Shown here piece after piece: positions 1-8,397 of a stretch of DNA of 64,000 nt. How positions within the stretch are numbered: the stretch's first letter is position 1; the number at the start of each line of letters is the position of its first letter. The notes below the pieces were generated by a model. It made no database searches. It was not told where the DNA came from and worked only from the letters and a program-made list of their open reading frames with translations. Both the position numbers and the translations under genes were made by a program. The DNA is taken from assembly GCA_040878185.1 (NCBI GenBank), contig JBBDMS010000059.1, positions 1 to 64,000 on the forward strand. The letters are read 5' to 3'. This DNA comes from JAWXBK01 sp040878185. Its GTDB lineage: Bacteria > Pseudomonadota > Alphaproteobacteria > Dongiales > Dongiaceae.

Positions 1-92
1 CCGGACGAACGACCCGGGCGGAAACTCGTTACGGCTGCTTCCTACCGGACCTGACCGGGTTGGCGAGGCGCCCGGCCGCCGCCGGCCTCCCG
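1..92 (-). ncRNA. ffs: Bacterial small signal recognition particle RNA (4.5S type), 3' end possibly beyond the window
   Basis: On the minus strand the bases around 25-58 read GTCAGGTCCGGTAGGAAGCA, the conserved apical domain of SRP RNA with its GNRA-type tetraloop and the asymmetric internal loop that binds Ffh. Flanking arms pair: CTCG with CGAG, and below them CCGGGCG with CGCCCGG, giving the expected long hairpin. The molecule scaffolds Ffh for co-translational targeting of membrane proteins. The 5' end is inferred from a TATAGT box just upstream. The 3' end may lie before base 1. Family identity is seen directly; the exact ends are estimates. Confidence 0.9.
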
Positions 93-97
93 CAGGC

Positions 98-128
98 ACT
101 ATAGCAAGAAAGGAGGACGCGGCGGCAA
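98..128 (-). promoter_or_regulatory. Probable sigma-70 promoter of the SRP RNA
   Basis: The minus strand has TATAGT at 103-98, about 7 bases before the inferred 5' end of the SRP RNA. TTGCCG at 128-123 could serve as the -35 box with a 19-base spacer. The -10 match is good. The -35 match and the spacing are only fair, so the assignment rests mainly on position. Confidence 0.45.
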
Positions 129-155
129 GGCCGGGCGCCTTGCACGAGCGCAGCG

Positions 156-872
156 CTACCGGCGGCGCCGCAGGATCAGCACGCCGCCCATCTTGACCGG
201 AAATTCGGCCTGCCAGAGATGGGAATCGGGCCCGTACCAGATGTCCTGCTCGACCTCGCCGCGAATCGCGTAGTGATGCGCCTCAGCGGTGCCGAACGGC
301 ACGGTGATGGTCTCGCTGCCTTCGTCGGTGATGGTGACATCGCGCAGTTTGCCCTTGATCGGATCGATCAACATCGGGGCGTTCGGCGTGTCGGGATGCC
401 AGAGCGTGCCGAGCATCGCCTCGCCCGGCCGCATGTCGACATCGTCATTGTGCGTCACTCGGTACTCGCCGCCCTCGGGCACGATGTCGACGACCCGCTT
501 CGTACCGTTATCGTCGGTCTCGGAATGGAAGGCGATCATCGTGCCGTCATGCCAGCGCTCGAGCGCCTCATGGCGCAGCGAGTAGACCGGGATGATGAGG
601 AGCGACACATCGATCGAGACCTCCGAGCGGACCAGCAGGTCGCCGTCCTCCTCGCTGAAGTCGAAGCGGTATTTGCCGACCACCGCCCCGTCGCGCACGA
701 CGTCGAAGACAAGGGTCGTTGCGCCCGGAAACCCCTCCGGCAGGGCTGCCCAGGCGCTGCGCCCGAGCCCGCCGACAAGGCTGGCCGCAACCAGCGTTGC
801 CGCCGAGAAGCGCGCCGACAGACGCAGGGCGGCGCGGCGGGACAATCGGTTCGGTCGATCCTGCGGATCCAT
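156..872 (-). CDS. Exported DUF6134-type protein
   Basis: A 238-residue protein. The N-terminus has a twin-arginine-like motif (SRRAALRL), a hydrophobic stretch and an AWA cleavage site, so it is probably exported, possibly by Tat. The mature part is rich in beta-strand patterns and contains a TLWHP motif and an Asp/Glu-rich middle. It resembles the alphaproteobacterial DUF6134 family, whose function is unknown. Start chosen at 872 because AAAGG lies about 6 bases upstream; an ATG at 896 would add eight residues. It is divergent from the TerC gene. No enzymatic residues can be named. Confidence 0.75.
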   Translation of the reverse strand: MDPQDRPNRLSRRAALRLSARFSAATLVAASLVGGLGRSAWAALPEGFPGATTLVFDVVRDGAVVGKYRFDFSEEDGDLLVRSEVSIDVSLLIIPVYSLRHEALERWHDGTMIAFHSETDDNGTKRVVDIVPEGGEYRVTHNDDVDMRPGEAMLGTLWHPDTPNAPMLIDPIKGKLRDVTITDEGSETITVPFGTAEAHHYAIRGEVEQDIWYGPDSHLWQAEFPVKMGGVLILRRRR

Positions 873-1160
873 TTGTGCCTTTCGCCCGGGTTCCATCGGG
901 ATGGCGGGCCGGCTGTGGAGATGGGGAGCGCGAACGCCTCCGACAACCGGTTAGCCTGCAACGGCCACCCGCCGCTGCAGGAAGGGCCGATTCGGCCGTC
1001 CGTTTATGGCATCATCGTGGCGTCGTGCTGCGTCCGCCCCTTCGAGCGCGGCCCGCATCCAGGCGCCAGCCGTCACGGGCGCGCCGTCGCGGGCGCGATT
1101 GAGTGCGCCGGCCCGTTGCGGCAATGTGCCGGCCCCGTTCGACCGATGGAGCCCAACCCG

Positions 1161-1928
1161 ATGCCCGAACTGGCCGACCCGCAAATCTGGCTCAGCCTTC
1201 TGACGCTCACCGTGCTCGAGATCGTGCTCGGCATCGACAATATCGTGTTCATCGCCGTGCTGACCCAGAAGCTGCCGCCGGAGCGGCAGAGAGCCGCGCG
1301 GCAGCTTGGCATCGGCCTGGCCCTGATCACGCGTCTCATGCTGCTGTTTGCCATTTCCTGGGTGATCGGCCTGACCGCGCCGTTGTTCGAGCTGTTCGGC
1401 CACGGCGTTTCCTGGCGCGACATCATTCTGATCGCGGGTGGCGCGTTCCTGATCTACAAGGCGACACACGAAATCCACGAGGGGCTCGAGGGCAACGAGG
1501 AAGAGGGCACCACCCGCGTTCCTGCCGGGTTCGTCGCGGTCGTGGCGCAGATCGCCGTGCTCGACATCGTGTTCTCGCTCGATTCGGTGATCACGGCGGT
1601 CGGCATGGCCGATCATATCTGGGTCATGGTGACGGCGATCGTGATCGCGATGGTGATCATGCTGGTCGCCGCCGCACCCGTCGCGAAATTTGTCGAACGC
1701 CACCCGACAGTGAAGATGCTCGCGCTATCGTTCCTGCTGCTGATCGGCATGGCATTGATGGCGGACGGCGCCGGCTTCCATATTCCGAAAGGCTACATCT
1801 ACGTCGCGATGGGCTTCTCGATCTTCGTCGAGCTGCTCAATCTCGCGGCGCGCCGCCGGCGAAAGAAGCCGGTCCAGCTGCGCCAGAAATACGGCCAGAC
1901 CGGCGAGAACGCGTTGCGCGGTGACTGA
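1161..1928 (+). CDS. TerC-family integral membrane protein
   Basis: A 255-residue membrane protein with about seven hydrophobic segments. It carries the two inverted TerC-type motifs: EIVLGIDNIVF with E20 and D26 near the N-terminus, and DIVFSLDSVITAVGM near residue 140, whose acidic residues sit inside the membrane and are thought to bind metal (Mn2+ in characterised relatives). The C-terminus is a basic cytoplasmic tail. The start at 1161 has GGAG at 1148-1151; an in-frame ATG at 1146 is possible. The stop overlaps the GTG of nudC by 8 bases, so the two are probably co-transcribed. Metal export is family knowledge, not shown here. Confidence 0.9.
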   Translation: MPELADPQIWLSLLTLTVLEIVLGIDNIVFIAVLTQKLPPERQRAARQLGIGLALITRLMLLFAISWVIGLTAPLFELFGHGVSWRDIILIAGGAFLIYKATHEIHEGLEGNEEEGTTRVPAGFVAVVAQIAVLDIVFSLDSVITAVGMADHIWVMVTAIVIAMVIMLVAAAPVAKFVERHPTVKMLALSFLLLIGMALMADGAGFHIPKGYIYVAMGFSIFVELLNLAARRRRKKPVQLRQKYGQTGENALRGD

Positions 1929-2850
1929 GGCGCCGCCGCGCCGCAACGTCTTCGAGGGGCTCGGTCTCGACCGCGCCGCGCATCGCCGGCGCGATCGGGA
2001 CTGGCTCGCGGCGCGCCTGACCGATCCCGCAACGCGGTTTCTGCCGGTCTGGCGCGAACGCAATCTGATCCGGCCTGGCGAGCGGCCGGCTCCCGCCTGG
2101 CTGACGCCGGATCTGGCCCGCGATCTGGTCCGCGAGCCAGCGGCTATCGTGTTTCTCGGCGTCGAGGGCGAATGTGCGCATTTCGCATTGTCGCTGTCGC
2201 ATCTCGAAGAAGATGCGGCGCGCGGCTTTGTCGATGCGCATGGCGAGCTCGCCGAACTGCGCGCGATCGGTGCCCTGCTCGATGCGCCCGATGCGGCATT
2301 GCTCGCTTATGGCCGCGCGATCACCACCTGGCATTTTCGCCATCGCTTCTGCGGCAGTTGCGGCCGGCCGACGGTGAGCGACGAGGGCGGGCATATGCGG
2401 CGTTGCAGCGATCCGGCCTGCGCCACGCCGCATTTTCCGCGCACCGATCCCGCCGTCATCATGGCGATCGAGCATGAGAACCGGCTGCTGCTCGGACGCG
2501 AGCATAGCTGGCCGCCCGGCATGCATTCGGTTCTCGCCGGCTTCGTCGAGCCGGGCGAAAGCCTCGAGGAAACGGTGGCGCGCGAGGTTCTCGAGGAGGC
2601 GGGCCTCACCGTCACCGATATCCACTATCACTCGTCGCAGCCCTGGCCGTTTCCGGCCTCGATCATGCTCGGCTTTACCGGCCGCGCCATCGACGATGCG
2701 ATCCGTCTCCAGGAACCCGAGATCGAGCATATCGGCTGGTACAGCCGCGAATTTCTGCTGAACTCGCCGGAGGACGAAACCTTCCGCATGCCGACGCGCT
2801 TCTCGATCGCGCGACGGCTGGTCGACGACTGGATCGCGAAGGGCGACTAG
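1921..2850 (+). CDS. nudC: NADH pyrophosphatase / NAD-capped RNA decapping Nudix hydrolase
   Basis: 309 residues, normal for NudC. There is a zinc ribbon with C144, C147, C162 and C167, a Nudix box GX5EX7REVXEEAGL at 207-229, and the NudC-specific SQPWPFPAS signature at 239-247. The enzyme hydrolyses NADH to NMNH and AMP and can remove NAD caps from RNA. GTG start inside the end of the TerC gene gives translational coupling; no closer ATG exists. The N-terminal 130 residues are the usual variable NUDIX-like domain. Confidence 0.95.
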   Translation: MTEAPPRRNVFEGLGLDRAAHRRRDRDWLAARLTDPATRFLPVWRERNLIRPGERPAPAWLTPDLARDLVREPAAIVFLGVEGECAHFALSLSHLEEDAARGFVDAHGELAELRAIGALLDAPDAALLAYGRAITTWHFRHRFCGSCGRPTVSDEGGHMRRCSDPACATPHFPRTDPAVIMAIEHENRLLLGREHSWPPGMHSVLAGFVEPGESLEETVAREVLEEAGLTVTDIHYHSSQPWPFPASIMLGFTGRAIDDAIRLQEPEIEHIGWYSREFLLNSPEDETFRMPTRFSIARRLVDDWIAKGD

Positions 2851-2851
2851 A

Positions 2852-3709
2852 TCAGGTCGATGCCGCCTGGCGCTCCGGCGATGCGGGATAGACGCCGAGA
2901 ATGCGCACCTCGCGCGAAAAGAAGCTCAACTCTTCGAGCGCAAGCCGGACCGGCGGCTGATCGGGATGACCTTCGACATCGGCATAGAACTGCGCGACCG
3001 TGAAACGTCCGTCGATGATATAGCTTTCGAGCTTCACGATGTTGACGCCGTTGGTCGCGAAACCGCCGAGCGCCTTGTAGAGCGCGGCCGGCACCGACCG
3101 CACGCGAAACAGGAAGCTGGTCATCACCGGCCCCACTGCGGGATCGGGATCGACCGGATCCTCCGCCATCACGACGAAGCGCGTCGTGTTGTGCATCGCG
3201 TCCTCGATATCGGCGCGCAGCGATTCGAGCCCATAGATTTCGCCGGCGAGGCTGGATGCGATCGCCGCATCCTCCTTGTTGCCAGCCGCCGCGACATCGG
3301 CGGCCGCCCCCGCGGTATCGGCGTGCGTGATCGGCTTCACGCCGAGTTCGCGGATCATTTTCCGGCATTGCGAGAGTGCCTGCACATGGCTGTGCACGCG
3401 CTTCAGCCCGGCAAGCGTCGCGCCCTTCGGCGCCAGCAGATGATGGTTCACCCGCTGGAAATGCTCGGCGACGATATGCAGACCGGAATCGGGCATCAGA
3501 TGATGAATGTCGGCAACGCGCCCGGCGACCGAGTTCTCGATCGGCAGCATGGCAAGGGCCGCCCGATGATCGCGCACCGATGCGAACGCATCCTCGAACG
3601 AGGGGCAGGGCAACGTCGTCCAGTCGGGATAGGCGCCGCGGCAGGCGAGATCCGAATAGGCGCCGGGCGAACCCTGGAAGGCGATCGTGCGGGAAGCGTC
3701 GTCGGTCAT
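2852..3709 (-). CDS. pheA: Prephenate dehydratase
   Basis: 285 residues. The periplasmic-binding-protein-like catalytic domain begins at FQGSPGAYSD (residues 11-20) and carries the catalytic TRF at 176-178. It is followed by a C-terminal ACT domain (about 195-275) with a KLESY segment, the Phe-sensing site. The enzyme turns prephenate into phenylpyruvate in phenylalanine synthesis and should be feedback-inhibited by Phe. No chorismate mutase domain is fused. Start at 3709 has AGGA about 7 bases upstream; the frame is open to 3793 but that extension overlaps kdsB and looks non-coding. It is just downstream of kdsB, an order common in alphaproteobacteria. Confidence 0.95.
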   Translation of the reverse strand: MTDDASRTIAFQGSPGAYSDLACRGAYPDWTTLPCPSFEDAFASVRDHRAALAMLPIENSVAGRVADIHHLMPDSGLHIVAEHFQRVNHHLLAPKGATLAGLKRVHSHVQALSQCRKMIRELGVKPITHADTAGAAADVAAAGNKEDAAIASSLAGEIYGLESLRADIEDAMHNTTRFVVMAEDPVDPDPAVGPVMTSFLFRVRSVPAALYKALGGFATNGVNIVKLESYIIDGRFTVAQFYADVEGHPDQPPVRLALEELSFFSREVRILGVYPASPERQAAST

Positions 3710-3789
3710 CGCTCGTCCTGGTTGCTCCGGCGTCTTCAGCGTGCCGCCGTCGCGGCCGGATGGGTCCGGCTGGAATTTATTCCGTGGAA

Positions 3790-4533
3790 TCAACGCGGCG
3801 CAAGAAGCCGGCGCGCACGCTCAAGGTCGGCCGGAGTATCGACTCCGAGCGGAAATGTGTCAACGAGCGCCACGTCGATTCGCATGCCGGCTTCGAGCGC
3901 GCGAAGCTGTTCCAGTTTCTCGCGTTGCTCGAGCGGCGATGGCGGCAACGCAACGAAGCGCGCCAGCGCCGCCCGTCGATACGCATAGATTCCGATATGA
4001 TGATAATGCGCGCCCTCGCCCCATGGGATCGGCAGACGCGAGAATGCGAGTGCGCGTGCGATCGTGCCGGCCGGCGCGGTATCGGCAAATCCGGCAGCCA
4101 CCTTGACCACATCGGATCGGCTCCGTTCGGCGTCGTCGGCGATGCGCACAGCCAGCGTTCCGATATCGACATCGTCGTCGCGCAGCGTATCGAGCACGCT
4201 GCGGATCGCGCGCGGATCGAGGGTCGGCAGATCGCCCTGCAAATTGACGATCACGTCATGCCGTCCGCCGGCGTCGATGCGTTCGACCGCCTGATGAATC
4301 CGATCCGAGCCCGACGGCAAATCGGCATCGGTGAGCACCGCCTCGCCGCCGGCGTCGCGAATGGCATCGACGATCGCCGCCTCGCCGGCTGCGACCAGGA
4401 CCGGCCCGACATCGGCCTCGCAGGCCCGGCGCCAGACATGAACGATCATCGGTTCGCCCGCGATATCGGCGAGCGGCTTTCCCGGCAGGCGGTGCGACGC
4501 CATGCGCGCGGGAATAGCGATCAGCGGCATCAT
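3790..4533 (-). CDS. kdsB: 3-deoxy-manno-octulosonate cytidylyltransferase
   Basis: 247 residues, the family length. The N-terminus IPARMASHRLPGKPL is the nucleotide-binding signature. A VNLQGDLP segment supplies the Mg-binding Asp, with QREKLEQLRALE near the end. It activates Kdo as CMP-Kdo for the lipopolysaccharide inner core, so the cell is Gram-negative with Kdo-containing LPS. It is divergent from the cytochrome c gene and lies upstream of pheA on the same strand with about 80 bases between coding regions. Two adjacent ATGs (4533 and 4530) are possible starts. Confidence 0.95.
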   Translation of the reverse strand: MMPLIAIPARMASHRLPGKPLADIAGEPMIVHVWRRACEADVGPVLVAAGEAAIVDAIRDAGGEAVLTDADLPSGSDRIHQAVERIDAGGRHDVIVNLQGDLPTLDPRAIRSVLDTLRDDDVDIGTLAVRIADDAERSRSDVVKVAAGFADTAPAGTIARALAFSRLPIPWGEGAHYHHIGIYAYRRAALARFVALPPSPLEQREKLEQLRALEAGMRIDVALVDTFPLGVDTPADLERARRLLAPR

Positions 4534-4675
4534 CGCAGCATGTCCCGATTGTGCGACATATTGCCGCGAGGCGGCGGCGGGAGATGCGAAAGAGTGTCAT
4601 CGAGGGTCATAAGGGAAGCAAGCTTACTCCAGGGCACGGAGCGGACGGAATCGCCGGTTTGCAGCGGGTTCGCGG

Positions 4676-4704
4676 TTGGACAGGCCGGGGGGATGCAGTT
4701 AGAT
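4676..4704 (+). promoter_or_regulatory. Probable sigma-70 promoter of the cytochrome c gene
   Basis: TTGGAC at 4676-4681 and TTAGAT at 4699-4704 are separated by exactly 17 bases, about 90 bases ahead of the cytochrome c start at 4793. The match to the alphaproteobacterial consensus is good at the -35 box and fair at the -10 box. Inferred from sequence only. Confidence 0.5.
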
Positions 4705-4792
4705 TGCCGCCGCTTCAGGCCGCCTTTTTCGGGATAACGGATCGGAGCGCCGACCGCGGTCGCTCCTTGCCGTTGGGGAATTCGGAACACGC

Positions 4793-5788
4793 ATGTCGTC
4801 ATCGCTCGAAGCCAACAAGATTGCAGGCGCCCTTCTGGTCGCAGGTCTCGTCGCTCTGTCCAGCGGCATCATCGCCGATTTTCTGGTGCAGCCGCATCAT
4901 GGCGCCGAGCACGCGATGGAAATTCCGGCCGGCGAACCGGCGGCACCCGCCGATGCGGAACCGGTCGGACCGATTGCACCGCTGATGGCCGCCGCCGACC
5001 CAGCCGCGGGCGAAGCCGTCGCGAAGAAATGTCTGACCTGCCACACCTTCGAACAGGGCGGCGCCAACAAGGTCGGTCCCAATCTCTGGAACGTGCTTGG
5101 CGGTCCGGTCGCGCATATGGCGGACTTCACCTATTCGCCGGCAATGGCCGAGCATGGCGGCATTTGGGGCTATGAGGAACTCAACGCCTTTGTGGCGAGC
5201 CCGCGCACCCATGTACCCGGCACCAAGATGGCCTTCGTGGGTATTCCCAAGTTCGAGGACCGCGCCAATCTGCTCGCCTATCTGCGCACGCTCTCGGACA
5301 ATCCGCAGCCGTTGCCCGAGGTGAGCGCGGTCGACGCTGCCGCCACGACTGAATCGGCAGCCCTGGAAACTGAAGCAGCCGAGCCTGCCGCCGAAGAGCC
5401 TGCAGCCACGGCCGAAACGGCGGCCGATCCGGCCGACGCCGTGGTGGCGATGATCGAAGCGGCCGATCCCGCCGAGGGTCAGGCCGCCGCACGCAAATGC
5501 CAGACCTGTCACAGTTTCGACGAGGGCGGCGCCAACAAGATCGGCCCCAATCTGTGGAACATCGTCAACCGGCCGGTCGCGAGCCATGAGGGCTTCCGCT
5601 ATTCCGATGCGATGACGGCATTCGGCGGCGAATGGACCTTCCATCGCCTCGCCGGTTATCTCGGCGACCCAAAGGGCTTTGTGCCGGGCAACAAGATGGC
5701 GTTCCCCGGCGTGCGCAAGGAAGAAGACCTGGCGGCCTTGCTCGCATTTCTGCGCACGCTCTCGGCCAGCCCCGCACCCATCGAATAA
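4793..5788 (+). CDS. Membrane-anchored cytochrome c with two tandem cytochrome c domains (CycM-like)
   Basis: 331 residues. Residues 9-31 are an uncleaved hydrophobic anchor, then a Pro/Ala/Glu linker. Domain 1 (about 67-172) has the haem site CLTCH (C80, C83, H84) and M146 in TKMAF as probable sixth ligand. A second Ala/Glu/Thr linker (175-222) leads to domain 2 (about 223-328) with CQTCH (C236, C239, H240) and M302 in NKMAF. The domains are clearly homologous, both with GGANK(V/I)GPNLWN. CycM/cyt c-y proteins shuttle electrons between the bc1 complex and oxidases and usually carry one haem, so the duplication is unusual. The position beside kdsB and pheA matches cycM of relatives. Confidence 0.93.
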   Translation: MSSSLEANKIAGALLVAGLVALSSGIIADFLVQPHHGAEHAMEIPAGEPAAPADAEPVGPIAPLMAAADPAAGEAVAKKCLTCHTFEQGGANKVGPNLWNVLGGPVAHMADFTYSPAMAEHGGIWGYEELNAFVASPRTHVPGTKMAFVGIPKFEDRANLLAYLRTLSDNPQPLPEVSAVDAAATTESAALETEAAEPAAEEPAATAETAADPADAVVAMIEAADPAEGQAAARKCQTCHSFDEGGANKIGPNLWNIVNRPVASHEGFRYSDAMTAFGGEWTFHRLAGYLGDPKGFVPGNKMAFPGVRKEEDLAALLAFLRTLSASPAPIE

Positions 5789-5789
5789 A

Positions 5790-6569
5790 TTGACCGCGCG
5801 TGTCCCGGACGGGCTGGTCGCCTTCACCGAAGAGCTCGCGGACGCGGCGGGTGTCGTCATCCGCCGCTATTTCCGCAGCGGCTTCGACGTCATCGACAAA
5901 CCCGATCTGAGCCCGGTTACGATCGCCGACCGCGAGGCCGAAGCCGCCATCCGCAGCATGATCGCCGCACGCTTTCCCGAGCATGGCATCATCGGCGAAG
6001 AGCTTGGCGCGGATCGGCCCGATGCGGAGTTCGTGTGGGTGCTCGATCCGATCGACGGCACCAAGGGCTTCACCTGCGGCCGTCCGCTGTTCGGCACGCT
6101 GATCGCGCTTTGCCGCGAGGGCGTGCCGATCGTCGGCATCGTCGATCACCCGGCGCTCGGCGAACGCTGGGTCGGCGCGACGGGACGCCCCACCACATTC
6201 GCCGGCAAGCCGGTCCATACGCGCACCGGCCGGCATGTTCGCGGCGCCGTCCTGCTTGCAAGCTCGCCGCATATGTTCAAGGGTGCGCAGCAGCCGGCCT
6301 TCGATCGCGTCCGGCTTGCCTGCCGCTTCGTGCAATATGGCTCCGATTGCTATCACTATGGCATCGTCGCCAGCGGCAATGGCGATATCGTCATCGAGGC
6401 CAGCATGGGTATCCACGATTACCTGGCTGCCGTGCCGGTCATCGAAGGTGCCGGTGGCGTCGTGACCGACTGGAGTGGGCGCAAACTGACGATCGCATCG
6501 GGCGATACCGTTCTCGCCGCAGGCGATGAAAAGCTGCATGCAGAAACGCAGGCGCTGCTGAACGCCTGA
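5790..6569 (+). CDS. hisN: Inositol-monophosphatase-fold histidinol phosphatase
   Basis: 259 residues. IMPase metal-site motifs are present: GEE at 69-71, DPIDGT at 86-91 and the distal Asp D210 in GIHDYLAAVP. The protein best fits HisN, which dephosphorylates histidinol phosphate, though related inositol or nucleotide phosphatases cannot be excluded. Start taken as TTG at 5790, one base after the cytochrome stop, because family members start a few residues before the LADAAG segment and no ATG or GTG is available. No good ribosome binding site is visible, so translation probably depends on coupling to the cytochrome gene. Confidence 0.85.
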   Translation: MTARVPDGLVAFTEELADAAGVVIRRYFRSGFDVIDKPDLSPVTIADREAEAAIRSMIAARFPEHGIIGEELGADRPDAEFVWVLDPIDGTKGFTCGRPLFGTLIALCREGVPIVGIVDHPALGERWVGATGRPTTFAGKPVHTRTGRHVRGAVLLASSPHMFKGAQQPAFDRVRLACRFVQYGSDCYHYGIVASGNGDIVIEASMGIHDYLAAVPVIEGAGGVVTDWSGRKLTIASGDTVLAAGDEKLHAETQALLNA

Positions 6570-6609
6570 AACCGCAATCCGGCCGATATTGCTGCCAGGG
6601 GAGACCATC

Positions 6610-7071
6610 ATGATCCGCATCATCTGCCTTTACGGGATCCGCCGCGTCGCAGGCCTCGTATTCGCGCTGATAGCGGCCGCGCCGCTGCTCACTGCGCCGC
6701 TGGCATGGGCGGCGGGCGAGAACGATGTGGTCACGACCAAGATTCTCGAAACTTCGGTCACCAACACCGGCGATCCGATCGTCTATCCGGAAACCGATCA
6801 TCCGCTGATCACCGTCGCCATCGTCGAGATCGCACCGGGCGGTTCAACGCCGGTGCATCGCCATCCGCATCCGATGGCCGCCTATATTCTGGAAGGAACG
6901 CTCGAGGTGACGGCGGCCGACGGAACCGTGAATCTCTACCAGGCCGGCGATGCGCTGGTCGAAGCCCTCGACGAGAATCACCAGGGCCGCGTCATCGGCG
7001 ATGCGCCGGTGCGCATCGTGATCACGGTGATGGGCGTCGCAGGCGATCCGGTCTCGATCGTCCAGGAATAG
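6610..7071 (+). CDS. Exported cupin-domain protein
   Basis: 153 residues: a Sec signal peptide ending in AWA near residue 37, then a single cupin barrel. Metal-ligand candidates lie in HRHPHP followed by the ILEG turn, and the second motif is weaker. Function unknown; such proteins are often annotated as periplasmic cupins. The ATG at 6610 has AGGGGAG at 6597-6603, a strong Shine-Dalgarno sequence. A second exported cupin of similar layout lies at 58442-58864. Confidence 0.8.
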   Translation: MIRIICLYGIRRVAGLVFALIAAAPLLTAPLAWAAGENDVVTTKILETSVTNTGDPIVYPETDHPLITVAIVEIAPGGSTPVHRHPHPMAAYILEGTLEVTAADGTVNLYQAGDALVEALDENHQGRVIGDAPVRIVITVMGVAGDPVSIVQE

Positions 7072-7080
7072 CCGCGCTAC

Positions 7081-8268
7081 CTATTCGGCTGCGGCGAAAC
7101 GCAGAAGCGGTGCGCCGTCTGCCGTATCGAAATAGAGCAAGCCGCCCTCCAGCCGCCAGGCTTGCGCCCGCGTCAACGCATCGAGGAAACGCAGTTCCTG
7201 ATCCGTGATCGGATCGGCGCAGGCCATCTTCGTGGATGCGAGCGGCCCGATCTTCACGACGCCCTCACCGAGTTTGGCATTGCCGCTGATGCGATTGCAG
7301 CCGGCATGACCGCTGAGCGTGCCGAGCGGATTGAACTGTAGTGACACATCGGTGCCTTCGATCGGGCCGATGCCCTCGATATCCGCGACCACCCAGCTCG
7401 CCTCATAGACCGCCGTCGGATCGGTGGCGAGGCGACCGCCCTCGATAGGCTCCGATGCCGCGTAGTGCAGCCACCCGACCAGCGCGCCCTCGCCATCCAT
7501 GACCTGTTCGAGCCGGCCGCTGTCGATCGCCGGCGGCTGATCCCGCACCGGATGGAAAACCGGCTCGCCCTCGCCGGGCATCGCCTCACCGGCAGGATCG
7601 AACATGTCGATCTTTCCGCCGTCCATCGATGCGATGCAGTCATGCGCAGCACCGTCCTCGTCGATCGCCCGGATGCCAACCATGCCATGATTCATCGGCC
7701 AGGCCGCAACGACACGCTCGAGCGCGACCGGCGCATCGAGCAGACAGCGCTGCAGCGCCGGCAATAGATCGGGCAGATAGCGGCTCCAGTCGGTGTCGGG
7801 TTTTACCGCCGGCACATCGTCTGGAACCGCTTCGGCTGCGGCGTCTTCCGGCAGCAATCCGACGCGGCAACAACCGGTCAGCGCCGGCTCCTGCGGCAGC
7901 GACAGCAGCACGCGATGATCGAAGGCGTCGCCCTCTTCGCCGGCCATGCTGTCGATACATTGTTCGGCGCGCATCGTTGCCACCAGCACATCGGTCGCAT
8001 CGTCGATCGCACTGCCGCGCCATACGACCCAACCCGGATCGAGCCAGTCGAGCGACACCAGCGCGCCGGAATAGGTTTTCTCGAACGGTTCGGCATCGCC
8101 GGGGCGGGTCAGCAACGCCGAACCCTGCGCCGCGTCGAGGCGCCAGAACGGTTCGTTGCCGGAACAGACGATGCGGCCCGCTTCCTCGTCTTCAGCCGAG
8201 GCGGCCGCCCACGCGCCCGCAAAAGTCAGCAGCAATGCAAGAGAGGAACTGCGCAGCAACCGGTTCAT
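7081..8268 (-). CDS. Exported protein with COG3650-type and META (HslJ-like) domains
   Basis: 395 residues with a Sec signal peptide (cleavage after about residue 25). The motif CSGNEPFW at 35-42 is the hallmark of the COG3650 domain, and the C-terminal 105 residues form a META domain with the FNPLGTLSGHAGCN segment typical of HslJ. A Cys-containing middle joins them. META proteins are linked to stress or antibiotic tolerance in the envelope, but the biochemical role is unknown. Start at 8268 preferred because a signal peptide follows directly and GGAG precedes it. It converges with the cupin gene. Confidence 0.8.
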   Translation of the reverse strand: MNRLLRSSSLALLLTFAGAWAAASAEDEEAGRIVCSGNEPFWRLDAAQGSALLTRPGDAEPFEKTYSGALVSLDWLDPGWVVWRGSAIDDATDVLVATMRAEQCIDSMAGEEGDAFDHRVLLSLPQEPALTGCCRVGLLPEDAAAEAVPDDVPAVKPDTDWSRYLPDLLPALQRCLLDAPVALERVVAAWPMNHGMVGIRAIDEDGAAHDCIASMDGGKIDMFDPAGEAMPGEGEPVFHPVRDQPPAIDSGRLEQVMDGEGALVGWLHYAASEPIEGGRLATDPTAVYEASWVVADIEGIGPIEGTDVSLQFNPLGTLSGHAGCNRISGNAKLGEGVVKIGPLASTKMACADPITDQELRFLDALTRAQAWRLEGGLLYFDTADGAPLLRFAAAE

Positions 8269-8397
8269 GATCGCGCTCCGAGATATGCGCCGGCAGAGCC
8301 GAGGACGGGTCCGGCGCGCACCCTCAGAAGAGGCCGGCATGACGCCGCCCCCTTGCGCAAGATCAACACCGCAACCCGTCTGCTGTTCCGCAGGCCG

